A stretch of DNA of 64,000 bases from Epiperipatus broadwayi (GCA_028023455.1 JAQFVV010012499.1:60001-124000); one strand, 5' to 3'; shown: positions 49,370 through 62,286, counted from the stretch's first letter. The notes: a model not told the origin generated them from the sequence alone. Made by a program: numbers and translations.

Positions 49370-50010
49370 TATATATATAAAATCACAGAATTATTAATAA
49401 GACTTTTTTACATAATATACAAAAAGATTTTGATATTTCAAAAATTAAGACTGTTCTGCCATATACAAAAGTAGTAACTGATGAAAGTGGTAATGTTTTT
49501 TAAAAAAATAATATCCATACAATTTGTACTACATTTAAAAAAATAATGAAGTAATTCTATATTCTAAAGATAAAATTCATTTGTAGTCTCATGATGTATA
49601 TGAAATTCTATGTGGAGTTTGTTTATAGTCATACATTGGACAGACCAAATTGGAGAATAAACATAAAAAAGGAAGAGCACAATTTGGCAGTTAGGAAAAA
49701 ATCTAATTCATCAGTCATTTATTCATACATTGAATTATCTAACCATGACATCAATTTTAATAAAGCACATTCTGGCAAAAATTGGAGAATATGACCTGAG
49801 ATTGTTAAGATAAGCTTAAAGATTTTTAAAATACCTGAGAGTATAAATGAAAAGTGTCAATTAAAGAAAATTAACAATATTGGGGGAAAAAAACTATACT
49901 TTTTAAAATTTCTCAACCAATATAATTTGAGAATGAGAAAAAAATAACGAGAAAAAATAAAAATTTTAAATATCACCACACACATTTTTATGATTTGACA
50001 GAGAAGAAGC
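49370..50010 (+). pseudogene. Penelope-like element fragment, GIY-YIG endonuclease
   Basis: In one frame, HDVYEILCGVCL, a stop, then SYIGQTKLENKHKKGRAQFG (49583-49684) carries the GIY-YIG layout (V-Y-x-I-x-C-x-x-C ... Y-I-G-Q-T-K). After a shift, EHNLAVRKKSNSSVIYSYIE and NHDINFNKAH (49675-49770) supply the usual 'R..EH...v....sal..H.....H.i.f' tail. VLPYTKVVTDESGNVF upstream (49449-49500) reads as the RT-nuclease linker. This single-strand nicking nuclease primes target DNA in PLEs. Only the 3' third of the element remains, and it is not the same family as the copy at 36-37 kb. Confidence 0.75.
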
Positions 50011-50094
50011 TGTAAGGAAGTTATTTCTTATTTTACTAAAACATCAGCTATTTAGCTATTTTATTTTTTATTACATGAAAGCTTTAGGAAGTAA

Positions 50095-50815
50095 TAATAA
50101 TATATATATAAAGAGCCTGCTAATAGCTTTAAACAAGCATATTTAATTTTTATTTTTTTTATGATAAATGCTACAAGAGAAAATACCTGAAGCCTTTATC
50201 AATGATAGTCCTCATCCACAGACTGGTTTTGAGCTATGGCTCTTGTCAGTGAAGAGCTAGGACATTAGATTAAAAATATTAACTCAAGCCAAGCATTTAT
50301 CTAATTCTTAAATATTAAGAAAAAGATCTAAATCTTCAGACACCTTTAAATTCAGCTCTTTAACTAAAGAAACTATATGGGCCTGAAGTAAATTCAGTAA
50401 TCCCATATATTAGTAGGCTTAGCAATGTTATATATCCAAAGCTCTACTAACAAAATTATAAGATTAGTAAATATCAATCACTGGTCACATGACCTATATA
50501 ACTTGCATTACCAATATATAATATATAAATAGTCTGCTAATAGTTCTAAACAAGCTTATTTGTTTTATTTTTTATGATAAATGCTACACGAGAAAATACC
50601 TGAAGCTTTTATCTATGATAGTCCCTATCCCCAGATCAGTTTTGAGCTATGGCTCTCATCAGTGAGAAGCTAGGACATTAGATTCAAAATATTAACTCAA
50701 GTCAAAAAATTTATCTAATTCTTAAATATTAAGAAAAAGATCTAAATCTTCAGACAGCTACATGTCTTCAAATTCAACTCTTTAACTAAAAAATAATATG
50801 GGTCTGATGTGACTG
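50095..50815. repeat. Direct duplication of a ~300-bp block
   Basis: 50105-50390 and 50522-50815 align along their length. They share AGCTATGGCTCT, GAGCTAGGACATTAGATT or AAGCTAGGACATTAGATT, and AAGAAAAAGATCTAAATCTT. About 130 bases of other sequence separate them. The copies are clearly diverged. Confidence 0.8.
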
Positions 50816-51270
50816 ATATTTACTAATATATATTGTACCACTTATGAGAGTGCTACATATAAAATTGTTGTTTACAATCACTAAAAAATGTTTAAACTTG
50901 ATTAGTAAATAATAAAATCAATAAGTTTGTCAGTAAATGATTGAAATAAAATATCTCATGTAAAGAAATAGTTAAAAGTCTAGAGTTTTTATTATTATTA
51001 GTTTAAACAGAATGTACTTCACTAAAAAAAGAAATAATCTATAAAAGTTTAAAGAGTTTTAAACTTTTGTATAAATGACATTTATCAGTAAAAGTTACAA
51101 TTAATTAGTAGAAGAGGAAGAGGATTTGCTTTAGATGCATTAAAAATAAAAGTTTAAACACTGATTGAAAGAGGGAGGAAATTAACTTAGAAAAATTAAA
51201 AGGATATCAGTTTAAACTATAAATCTTTTACATGAAAGTAAAAATACTTTTGTTTCATTTAAACTATTAA
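50816..51270. other. Unassigned AT-rich stretch
   Basis: Repeated AAAAGTTTAAA-type phrases but no defined unit and no coding motif. Confidence 0.4.
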
Positions 51271-51440
51271 AATATATAAAATTAAAAGTGTTTGAAGCAC
51301 TTGAAAGAGAAGCTATACAGAGTGCAAAAAATATTAAATGCTAAGTGCTTTCAAGGCTTTGAAAGTGCTTAGTGTTTAATATTTTTTGCACTCTGTATAG
51401 CTTCTCTTTCAAGTGCTTCACGCTTTTAATTTTATATATT
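51271..51440. mobile_element. Near-perfect 170-bp palindrome
   Basis: 51272-51354 and 51359-51440 are inverse copies with only a handful of mismatches. The turn lies in TTTCAAGGCTTTGAAA. Examples are TATACAGAGTGCAAAAAATA against TATTTTTTGCACTCTGTATA. It may be a young MITE, or a long hairpin capable of giving double-stranded RNA if transcribed. Confidence 0.9.
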
Positions 51441-52144
51441 ATAATATTGAGAGAGTTTAAAATTCCTAATAGTTTAAACCAGTAAAGAAAAAAAGGAAAG
51501 TAATCTTAAAAATAAAACTAGAAATCTCTTTTCATTTAAGATTGTAAATAATAAATTGATTGGAAACATAAAGGAATTGTAAAATGCATGTGTGCTGATA
51601 AAATAAATGTGTGCATGTTAAATATTAAAGAAATAAAAGTTATAAGTTAAAAAAATTCCCTCAAGGATTGCAAATACTCAGCAATGGCTACTAATAAAAA
51701 AAATCCACAAAACAAATTAGCAATGGTTACCAACTGAAAACAGGATCAAAATCTTATCAGAAGAATTTAATCAAAAACAGTGGACAAATTCCATCAACAG
51801 ATGTAGCTGGCAGATATAAAAACTAATCAGCAAAGTGACAACAGGTCATCACATAAATAGTCTGGTTTTTCATCAGTCAATCCATTGAGTTGAGTTCAGT
51901 TCAGTCTATCAGTTCTTCAATCAATTTAGTCAATCAGTCAATCAATGAGTGTTTACTGGAACAATGCAGTGCTAACAACCATTGGAATCATACAGCCTTG
52001 CTCTATCCTGAGTCTGATGGAACCTGCCCAGTAAAAGTGATGCCTGCCTAACAACTTGAAAACCATCAGAGATATTTAGCTGGTTTAAAGAATAGTGCCA
52101 CAAAATAGTAAGCAAATAAACCTCCACAAAACATGAAATCCAAC
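51441..52144. other. Unassigned stretch; run of short CAATCAGT-like repeats
   Basis: Around 51870-51950 the phrases CAGTCAATC, CAGTTCAGTC and CAATCAGTCAATCAATGAGT recur, a low-copy imperfect microsatellite. No coding motif. The minus-strand frame 51972-52196 overlaps the next repeat and shows no family signature. Confidence 0.45.
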
Positions 52145-52486
52145 CTGTTAGAAAGCTTTCATGTGAAGCCGCAACCATCAAGAAGTCAATGTCCAAAATC
52201 CTATAGGTAATAAATAACTTTTCTTATTTCATTTCTGATAATAATGTAGCCATTGCTAAATCTTGAAGCCTCCCAGAGTCAGTTAATAAATGAACTCTAT
52301 AACCACATACATGAACTGTTGGAAAGCTTTCATGTGAAGCTGCAACCATCAAGAAGTCAATGTCCAAAATCCTATAGGTAATAAATAACTTTTTTTATTT
52401 CATTTCTGATAATAATGTAGCCATTGCTAAATCTTGAAGTTCCCAGAGTCAGTTAATAAATGAACTCTATAACCACATACATGAAC
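52145..52486. repeat. 171-bp tandem duplication, two units
   Basis: Units at 52145-52315 and 52316-52486 are almost identical, for example AAAGCTTTCATGTGAAGC and AATCCTATAGGTAATAAATA in both. The high identity marks a recent event. Confidence 0.9.
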
Positions 52487-55400
52487 TATTAATGTGTGTG
52501 TTTTGAACATGTATAATTATTTAATGCTGAATTATATTGCTATGGCATATCTTAGTATAATATATGTGTGCCTGGGGTTAGTACAAATCATTGTTTATAT
52601 TTAATTGAGAAAAATTTAGAAGTAGTTTAAAATTTACAATAATAAATATTTGATCAGCTAATAAATTATGTTTAGACTTAATGCTTGTCAGTCAGTTCTT
52701 TTACCACTAAATAAAATAACAGTATATTATCCTCTTGATTGAGCCAGTTGGGATATCCTAGGCACTGAATTAGTTTTCCAATCATTCAAAGTCTGTCATT
52801 TATTTTTGGGTAACAGACTGACACCTGGGGTTTACTCCGAAACAAAAAAGTGCTTTGAATAATAGGTATTAAATTCTGCAGCTGAGAAGATCTGTGTTCT
52901 TCAAACATAGTCACAGTTATATATTTTTATATAAAGCTCTGACTTGGTCACAAGTGCCCTCTGGGCATTATTCTTCTCTGCATAAGGGGCCATGTTGGTG
53001 CAATATTTAAATTGCCTTGTTGTAGATCAAATATATTAAGAATAAGTAATTTTATCATATTTTGTACAAAAGTTTTACAATATTGTTTCAAAGTTATTTT
53101 ATTAAAGAGTCCAAGTGCACATTAGATTATGTTTCCTTCCTCAGTGATTTGATAAAACACCCCACCCAGTTCAATATATATTACTTTATTCTCTCCTTAT
53201 TTTATGCAGATAGACTGACAAACTTAAATAAATGTTTAAACATATCTTAATTTATGTTTAAAATTATAATTAATCTGCCTTTTGTGCAGGGCATCATTGT
53301 CAATCTTATTTTGCATTTTTCTTAATCTCAGTGAGCAGCATTTATTTTGCAGGGCATTTTAACATATAAGGCTTTTATGATTTATTTTTAATTTTAATAT
53401 TTTAATTGATCTCACAAGAGAGATTCAATAATATTTAACGGTGGTGTTGACTTTAAATCATTCTGGTATGGCTATCTTTATCTCTATTTTGCCAGTTTTG
53501 CATTTAATCAATTATAAAGATTGAAACTAAAATAATATTGATTTATTAATTTAAAATTTCTCATAATGTCAGTATTATACTGAATAATTTTTACAAACAA
53601 AACTTCAGCCAGACTACAACATTCCTGACAAATATTTTGTTGCTTTTTCCATGTGAGAGTACCTACAGAATTTTGAAGCATATTCATTATTTTATTAGAT
53701 ATCAAAAATCAAAATATATACTTTAAATAATTTGTTTATATATTTATGATTATTTTTTATAAAATATTTTTGTAATATTTATTTCTTAAGCAAACAGTGT
53801 AATTAATTTCAGATTATTTTTTTAAAAAGTATAATTTTAAAACACAAATAAAAAAATCAAATGTCTGAATGAGAGTACATTCATATCAATCATAGCAAAT
53901 TTAATTATTTCCCTATTTTTTGAAATTATAAATAGAATTTTAAATTTTGAATAAAATTTCACTAGCTTTAATTAATCTGAACAATAATTGTTTTATGTTT
54001 TACAAACTAAATTTAAAAAAAATTCTGATTACTTTTATCAACAATGTGGTAATTATGTAATAATAATATTATTGTTCTTTATAGATATTACAAAATATGT
54101 CAGTTTAATATATAAGTAATATTTTCAGAATAACTTTCATTTGTAAACATGTATTCCTAATAAAATATTCAAAATTTCTGAAAACATATATAAAAAAAAT
54201 AAGTGTAAATTTTATCAAATAAGAAATTGGAATCTAAATCCAACCTTCTGCTAGGGACTTTTAAAAAATATATAAACAAATAAAGGGCTGATCAATATAT
54301 GGAAGTTATAATTAGGAGAAAAATTTGAAATATACTAAGGAAGATTTAACAGGTTTCTTTTAACCATGAGGACCCATATTCATTTTACTTAGACATTTTT
54401 CTTACAGCTTGATTGAAAAATGAAAGTATATTGTATTTTTATTTTAAGATAATCAATAGTTATCATTTATAAATAGAAAAATAACATAACAATTTGAGTG
54501 AAAAGATGTGCAAAATGTTTTACATATATTTTGCATAAAATAAAATAAATAATTTACCACCTTTTTTTTGTTATTGAAGATAGAAAAGTAAAATACTTTC
54601 AAAATATATTTGTTTATGAAAACATTCAATTATATTCATGACTGGTCACTGTATTCTTATATGCTCACACAAAAATCTGTATTAGGGCAAGAAACATATC
54701 TAAAAAAATCCAAAATATACAGAAGATTAGTAACTGATATATATTTTTACTTTTTATTATAGTATAAATAATATTTTTAATAAGCTCCTCAGATCCTCTT
54801 TACCAATGCTAATAAAAATGTTTTAATAAAATAAAACATTAAAGTCTAAGGTTATTATTATTATTAATAATAATATAATAGACTTTTAATAAATAAGTAC
54901 CATACTTAGGAACATTACACCATGCTCAGTGCTGATGTGATTAACATAGATTTAAATACCAATTTGTTTTATTTGCATTAAATCATGATTTATGGTATTA
55001 AAAATTTTAAATCTTCACACAGAGTGTTAAAATTTGCTATTAATTTATTTTATATACTTAATATAAAGGGTCTTAGGGAACATGGGTAATGCATCTATCT
55101 GCCAGACTGGACAGGGTTTACATGTTTAGAACAAGCTTAGGGTTTTCTTTCAATCTTGCCATATCCAGTCAAGATAATCCTAAAAATATTCATCAATGGC
55201 TTTTAATTAAGGATGGAAGTTCAAATTCTCATTAAAATAATAAGTCTGATATACTAGATTTTTCATTATTTATTATCATATAAAAAACAGAAAGGAGTAG
55301 GTGGAATTATATGGAAAGATTGCAAAGTATATATTATATACTAATATTGAAATTTAGATAGAAAAAGTAGATCACGAATTAATTTAAAAATGTTCTTGTT

Positions 55401-56805
55401 AGACATGTTTTAGTATTTTCCCTTTAATGGCACTTTCATGTTACTACTTATATTTTAATGTCATATTTACATAATATTTTGTTGTGTATATTTATGATGT
55501 ACTAGTGTTGGCAAACTATATATTGATCATTTACTATTGTAAAGCAAAGTAGAATATTTGTGCAAATGTAGAAAAATTAATAGAGTATTTAGTCTCAATC
55601 TTATAAAACAAAATTTAAACAGTAATAATAAATAAAGTGCCAAATGGTTTGCTACTTGGCAGTTTATAAAAAAAGTTTGAGCCTAGTAAGTGATAAGGCA
55701 TGAAGCACTTTGTTAATGTAATAAACCATGTAGGGTGGCAGTAAAATTGTGAAGAATATTGAATCAGTCTTGTTATATATATTATTGGTTTTAATTGTAA
55801 TTACAATCGGTTGGAAAACAAAAATCATCTGGTTCAACTTTTGCTACGAAAATTATATGAAAACTATTTGACAGATCAAATGCATGGAATTGTGGACTGT
55901 TTTATTTACTTTTTTGGTTGTATTCCACTTCACCTTGTGAATCATTGATCATTTTATAAATAATGTATTTTACATTCCATATTTCAAAAACTGATAAGTA
56001 TGGTTCGGCAGTAGTATATTATAGTCAAATACTTCATTGTTATTATTAAGTTTGGTATTGTTTGCCACGTTCCCTATACCACTATTACATTTACTGTTAT
56101 TCTACTGCGTAATGTTCTGTATTTTTATTTTTAAAAAGATATATAATTAGAATTTTTCGAGTAAACTCATCTGTCCCAAAAGTGCAATATTTAACGAAAA
56201 AAAAAAAAAATAGAAAAGAAAAAATGAAAATAGTCAAAAAATAACACAAACAAATGATAACATTTCAATATATGAGTGAATGAATATGAATAGACAGCTT
56301 TTTAATTGTTGCTACTGCGAGAATTTATTTATAAGAAATGTTACACCATTACTATTACGAACAGATTTACAATAATTAATAAAATAAAGTCGATGATAAT
56401 ATAATTATTAATACCCGTCACAATAATTAAAAAAAATATATAGTAATATTGCATTTTTTAAAAAAAAACTGATTATAAATAAGATCAGTTAATTTAAGCA
56501 CTTATAAATTATTTAGACCTCAAATTTTAATATTTTACTCTATAGGATTGCTTTACATTTACGTTTCACACATATTTATTAAAATGATTGTTGTTTTTTT
56601 TATTTTTTTATGTGTATTTCAAGAGACTTTTAAAAGCTGATGTTTTAACTAACCACACCCAATTCAATGAAAGAAATCATAATATTATAACCATGTCATA
56701 TTAATGTCTTATATATATAATATTTTAAATCTAAGCGTATTTTATATACCTGGTGTCTAGATTTAATATAAAGGATTTGAACTTTTAATCTCCTTTGAGA
56801 CATCT
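52487..56805. other. Long intergenic tract with no recognisable gene
   Basis: About 4 kb. A comparatively GC-rich patch at 52810-53010 contains TGGTCACAAGTGCCCTCTGG but no frame. Frames at 53062-53250 and 53508-53705 lack family features. An (ATT)/(AAT) tract is at 54850-54875. Confidence 0.45.
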
Positions 56806-56980
56806 AATCTATGTTATACATCCGATACAAATGTCACACGCATGTGAAAAAGATATTTCACCTCCCCTTCAGCCATCTACTTTATCTCATGCAGCAGATA
56901 CACATGATCACATACGTATGAAAAAAAAATCTTTTTCACATGTGTGTTGTCATGTGTATCGGTTGTACGAGATTAGATAG
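56806..56980. mobile_element. Imperfect foldback element with ~50-bp arms
   Basis: Left arm 56806-56853 (ending CATGTGAAAAAGAT) pairs with 56928-56979 (starting ATCTTTTTCACATGTG). The blocks CCTCCCCTTCAGCCATCTA (about 56860-56880) and TAGATAGCTGAAGGGAGG (56975-56992) form a second inverted pair just beyond. The frame 56795-56980 follows the palindrome. Confidence 0.65.
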
Positions 56981-57479
56981 CTGAAGGGAGGTTGAAAGTC
57001 TGTGTTCAAATTCTCTATATTATATATATATTAAAATATAAAATATATAATTGTATTTAGTCATGCTTGTTTGCACATAGAAAAAAAAGAGTATTATCTA
57101 TGTGTATTACATGTAGATAAAGCATAAAAATTGAACAATTTTAAGTAGATCATTAAAGGATAAAAGCCTCTACACACTCTTTCCATAGCAACATACTAAA
57201 GAAGAGTATTCTTATTAGGCTAGTTAGCTGCCAATTATTGATAGTTTGCGGATTTTTTATTTTATTTTTTAGTTAAAAACACTCTTTTATAGACTAATAG
57301 TTCGATTCTTCCAGGATGGATAGTTTGAAAAAAAAAATGTAAATTTATTTTAAAATCTTGAAAAATGTCCGAATCCCAACTACATTTGAAGTACAAATCG
57401 TGAACATAGCTGGAAGATAAATTATCTATTACTCATTGGTGTCTTTAATATATATTAAACATCCTTTTATAAAAATATT
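56981..57479. other. Unassigned AT-rich stretch
   Basis: GTGTTCAAATTCTC at about 57002-57015 resembles a B box, but no matching A box is in range. Nothing else seen. Confidence 0.4.
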
Positions 57480-58120
57480 GTTGTGACAATAAGATGTTTA
57501 ACATTTATAGATGATATGACTCTTGTGGCTAAGTATGAAACGAATCTCCAATATAAAATTCAGTTTAACATGGATAATAGCAATATTTTATGAATGTAAT
57601 GAAGTACAAAATAAGTACAAGTAAACATTAAAAATAAAATAGTTCAACATGTGAATAAGTCTTAATAATTGAGAAGTTAATTGTGTGATAAAAGAAGACA
57701 TGAAAATAAGGTTAAAAAGAAAAACATTGGCTTAAGAGATATTTATCAAAGAGGAAATATTCTGTGGATCTTTGAAAAGATAGCTGAGAAAATGATGAAT
57801 TGGGTGCAATGCTATTGTTGTATGGTTGTGAAAAGTGGTCACAGAATAAAATTATTAAGAAAAGTTTGGAGTTTTTTATATGTGGGCTTGAATAAGAAAA
57901 AAAATTAGTTGGGTGAATAGTCACATATGAGGAAGTTTGATAAGAATGAATAAAAAAAATATTGATTTAAAGACATTGAGCATAGGAAGAGAAACTGGAT
58001 TAAAGATATATTGAGAAGAATGTTTTAGAAGACTAACTTTATTCAAAAATGAAAAACATTGAATTGTTTACTTGAAGTTATAGACTATAGCAATAAAGGG
58101 AACATAAAGAAAACCAATTA
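57480..58120 (+). pseudogene. LINE reverse transcriptase 3' fragment, second family
   Basis: RCLTFIDDMTLVAKYETNLQ (about 57498-57557) is the catalytic strand with an intact I-D-D, followed by the 'eLq..i..in' helix. LLYGCEKWSQNKIIKK (near 57815-57865) is the conserved 'lLYG.E.W' block of RT thumb regions, and HRKRNWIKDILRRMF (about 57983-58027) fits the typical 'gkr...W..Di...' C-terminus. Stops break each piece. It begins abruptly near 57480, so it is 5'-truncated like most LINE copies. It is not the family of 19300-23400, whose RT motifs differ. Confidence 0.75.
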
Positions 58121-58534
58121 GATTGTTTAGATGCCTAATCTCTAGACCTAACCATGGTACCTAACACTCTAATAATAACTTAAAATGAACAAATACAGAA
58201 TATAAAAAATTAGCAAACTATAATCATTTTCCTCTAATGTATAAATGACTTCTTGATAGAAAATTGACCAACAGTATAAATTTGATGTCTTATAAAATGT
58301 AAACTTATTTAGTATAATTTTTAATCTAATTATTAGCTCCAGTATTCTTTGTTTTAATTCTTATAAGATTTTTTGTTATTTTTCAAAATATTTAAAATAT
58401 AAAAGTAACAAAGAAAAATATAATTAATTGCACACATAAAATAAATATATGAACCAATAACGTTCCTCTCAATAGACATTGGTTGTGTAATATGACAATG
58501 TAAGCAGTGCTTCACAATTGCCTATTATACCCCA
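58121..58534. other. Spacer between two LINE fragments
   Basis: AT-rich and without motif. It could include the 3' tail of the upstream fragment. Confidence 0.4.
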
Positions 58535-59800
58535 TACCATTAATATATGGCTACAGAGTGTATACATTACAAGTCTTTTATTTGCTAAAGATAATTTCTT
58601 GTGCTTAGAAAGTATAAACAATTTGGAAGTCTAAAGGCATGTACAAGGGTGGGTAAAGAGATGGTGATTAAATTTAATGAGGAAAATTCAAAAATAGTGA
58701 TGATAAATGCTAGGGAAAGAGAAAGAACATTTCTTGGGGGATATAAAATTAAATGTGGTGAATAGGTATAACTATTTGGGAATTGTGTTAAGCAATCAGA
58801 GAAATTGCCTGGATGAATGGGAGAAAAAATAGATAAATGAAGGAAAGAAAAGAAATGGATTGGTGAAGAAATTAACAGTGTTTTTATATAACAAATACCA
58901 TGTAACAAAAATTGTTTGGAAGGAGTGGCAGTACTAGGATTGTAATGGTATCTTATATGTTAGAAAAAGTACAAGGAGAAGTAGGAAGACATGCATTAGA
59001 TACAGATCTAGGCAATTCAAGAAAAATTGGGATAGTCACATTTTGATATTAGAGATGCAAAAAAATCAAAATAGTATTTAAGGAGATTATAAGTAAAGAG
59101 CATGCAACAAGATGGGTGAGAAAGTTAATACAGTTTGCAGATGATTTGGATAAAAACTTTATGTCAGTGCACTTATACAAAATGTAGAATGATTGTGTTT
59201 GGAGGATTTTTGAGTGTTATAGTATTAAAGAATCAAATTGAAAAACAAATGCATTAATAAAAATAGGGAGCTGGAAAAAGGTAGAACTAGTAGGGAGAGT
59301 AAAAAGAGTGTAAGATTATATAGAAGTAAACAGAGTGTTGGGTGTAGTTAATTTACAATAAGTAATCAGGAAATTAGTCTACTGTTTAAGACTGGAACAG
59401 GATCACTAGCAACAAAAGAATATACACATAAATGGAGAAATGTAGTTTGTTTAGTCTGCAAGTTATTTAAAGAAGGCATGAAATATATTAGGTATTGTTA
59501 ATTGGATGAAAATGCTTACAAGCAGAAGGGTACAAATAATGATGTTATGGAAGAATAAATATAAACTAAGTGTAATACAGAAAGTGGGTATTGGTTCCTA
59601 TTGGGTGATTTTAAAAAGATAAGGGGAATCTAGACATAAAGGCCATGGAGTTGAGAGAAGAACATGGAAAAAACTTAGAGTGAGAAATGGAAAGGGAAGA
59701 GAGGGAGGTTAACAGGTTTTTCTGGGCATAGTAGCTGAGAGATTTCTGACTTAAATAAAGGAGTACCCATATCATATCACATCACCTGTAATCATGCAAG
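58535..59800 (+). mobile_element. LINE 3' fragment (same family as 19300-23400)
   Basis: 5'-truncated copy aligning with 22040-23400 of the long element. It shares ACAAGGGTGGGTAAAGAGAT or its equivalent, the CAACAAGATGGGTGAGAAAG block (near 59105 and 22695) and the terminal GTTAACAGGTTT.TCTGGGCATA. It ends near ATATCATATCACATCACCTG, where the long copy has CATCACGCATTGCATCGCAC, so the family's 3' end is likely a short CATCA-type repeat tail. Frames are broken throughout. Confidence 0.85.
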
Positions 59801-59956
59801 TCATACTAACACCAACCATAAATTTAGTCTTTTAAATTAGAATTACCATCACACACTGCTAACATTAATGCTTTGAAGCAGAGACTACGTGTCAAAAAGT
59901 TAATTCAGAAGATTAATAAATGGATTTATTTAAACCTTATTTAAATAATATTATTT

Positions 59957-61124
59957 TATAAAGCACAGACAGTTAGTTGAAATTAAATTGAAAGACTGCA
60001 AACTTCTCATGCTTATTATAATACTTATCTGATAGCCAATCAGGTGTTATGATGGCTGTCTGAAAAACGATCAAACCGTAAACTCAAGACAGATAATTTT
60101 ACAAGAAAAGAGCAATCCACCCTCTTCTTTACTTGTCTTTCTTTATATCTAAGCCAGTCTTAAGCATTTAGGTTTAAAAGTGTAAACCTTTAAATATCTT
60201 CACATTTAATTCACTGAGTCTAAATTACAAACATACAGTGTGAAATCCTATGATTTACTATGCAGTAGGTTTTAGATGTTATAAATTGCAGTAACATATG
60301 TAAATAATATTTTATAAAGCACAGACAGTTAAATAAAATTAAATTGAAAGGCTGCAAACCTCTTGCCCTTATTACAATACCTATCTGACAGCCAATCAGA
60401 TGTTATGATGGATGTCTGAATAACAATCAAACTGTAAACACAAATTATAAAATTTTACAAAAAAAGGATGGTCCACCCTTTTCTTTACTTGTCTTTCTAC
60501 ATATCTAATCCAGTATGAAGCATTTAGGTTTAAGAGCATGAAGCTTTAAATATCTTCACATTTAATTCACTGAGTCTAAATTACAAAAATACAGCGCAAA
60601 ATCCTATGATTTACTATGCAGTAGTTTTTTATGTTATAAATTGCAGTAAAGTATGTAAATAATATTTATTTTATAAAGTGCAGATGGTTAGTTGAAATTA
60701 AATTGAAAGGCTGAAAATCTCTCATGCTTATTATAATACCTATCTGACAGCTAATCAGATATTATGATGGCTATCTGAATAATGATCAAACCGTAAACAC
60801 AAGACAGAAAATTTTACAAAAAAGGGTGGTCCACTCTCTTCTTTACTTACCTTTCTATATATCTAAGACAATCTGAAGCATTTAGTTTTGAAAGTATGAA
60901 GCTTTAAATATCTTTATATTTAACTCACTGAGTCTAAATTACAAACATACAACACAAAATCCTACCATTTACTATGCAGTAGGTTTAGATGTTATAAATT
61001 GCAGTAATATATGTAAATAATATTTATTTTATAAAGTGCAGACAGTTAGTTGAAAGTAAATTGAAAGGCTGCAAACCTCTCACACTTATTATAATACCTA
61101 TCTGACAGCCAACCAGATATTATG
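59957..61124. repeat. Tandem array, ~357-bp unit, a little over three copies
   Basis: The phrase ATAAAG.(C/G)CAGAC.GTTA recurs at about 59957, 60313, 60673 and 61031, giving spacings of 356, 359 and 358. Each unit carries CTGACAGCC.ATCAGATGTTA (and variants), CTGAGTCTAAATTACAAA and ATGATTTACTATGCAGTA. A short inverted pair, TGACAGCC against GGCTGTC, sits in each unit. No coding frame. Units differ at many positions, so the array is not newly amplified. Confidence 0.9.
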
Positions 61125-61500
61125 GTGTAGCCTTTCAATTAAATTTCAACTAACTGTCTGCACTTTATAAAATAAATATTATTTACATACATTACTGCAA
61201 TTTATAACATCTAAAAACTATTGCATAGTAAATTGTAGATTCTGCACTGTATGTTTGTAATTTAGACTCAGTGAGTTAAATGTGAATATATTTAAAGCTT
61301 TCAAACTGAAATGCTTCAGATTCACTTAGATATATAGAAAGAGAAGCAAAAAAAAGATTGGACCACCCTTTTCTTGTAAAAATTCCTATTTTGTGTTTAT
61401 GGTTTGATTGTTATTCAGACAGCCATTATAACATCTGATTGGCTGCCATAAAAGTATTATAATAAATGTGAGAGGTTTGCAGTCTTTCAATTTAATTTTA
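61125..61500. repeat. Inverted copy of the 357-bp unit closing the array
   Basis: From AGCCTTTCAATTAAATTTCA the reverse complement of a full unit runs to about 61500, including TTTGTAATTTAGACTCAGTG and the CAGACAGCC element. The junction with the last direct unit makes a very long foldback, so the array and its inverse could be one giant foldback element. Confidence 0.9.
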
Positions 61501-62104
61501 ATTTTATTTTTAAGTACTCATTACTTATTTCTCTATTACATAATTTTAAATTAAATAAAAGTATTCATTATAAAAGTAGTTGCCTAAATTTAAAGAAGCT
61601 AGTAAAATAAGTGTATGTTGTAATAAAAAATAATTTTTAATTACTCATATGGTGAAAAATCTATAAACATTCTCTTCTCCATGCATCATATTCTAGACCA
61701 ACCATTTGATCCCGTGGCTTTTCAGTTTATGCAATTTTCTATTTCCAATTCTTTTAAATGTTTATATATTTATATTGGAAGTATCAAACATTATTTAATG
61801 TAGGGGTTGTCTTAGAATATTTTTGCTCTTGAATCATTTATCTCTTTAAGCTATATCAAATCTCAAGTTAGTTAAGTTTTGCATAATCTTATTCATAATT
61901 ATTTATATGAATAATTCCTAATTTTTCTTAGCTGATGATTATTTTATAAAATTTTTAATCAATTGAAAGAACATATTTTATATTATTCTGAAAGATATGC
62001 AATTTTAGTTTCAATTTGTGACTTACATTCTTAATATTTTCTGTGTGTTTTTACTTTGGGTAAAGAAACTATCTATGTATACAACCTATTCATTTCTAAC
62101 CATT
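61501..62104. other. Unassigned AT-rich stretch
   Basis: No motif found. CCCGTGGCTTTTCAG near 61710 is isolated. Confidence 0.5.
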
Positions 62105-62121
62105 AAATAATAATAATAAAA

Positions 62122-62203
<82 letters not shown>

Positions 62204-62286
62204 GTTGTTGTTGTTGTTGTTGTTATAAGTAGTAGTAGTAGTAGTAGTAGTAGTAATAGTAGTAGTAGTAGTAGTAATAGTATTAG
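62105..62286. repeat. Compound trinucleotide microsatellite (AAT)(ATT)(GTT)(AGT)
   Basis: (AAT)n to about 62152 turns into (ATT)n to about 62203, forming a near-perfect inverted pair. (GTT)n follows to about 62223 and (AGT)n to 62285. The minus-strand frame over it (poly-Leu, poly-Thr, poly-Ile) is an artefact of the repeat. Confidence 0.95.

Noticed and set aside
59957-61500. CRISPR-like or gene array
   Set aside because: Units are about 357 bp with no short repeat-spacer pattern, and the genome is eukaryotic.
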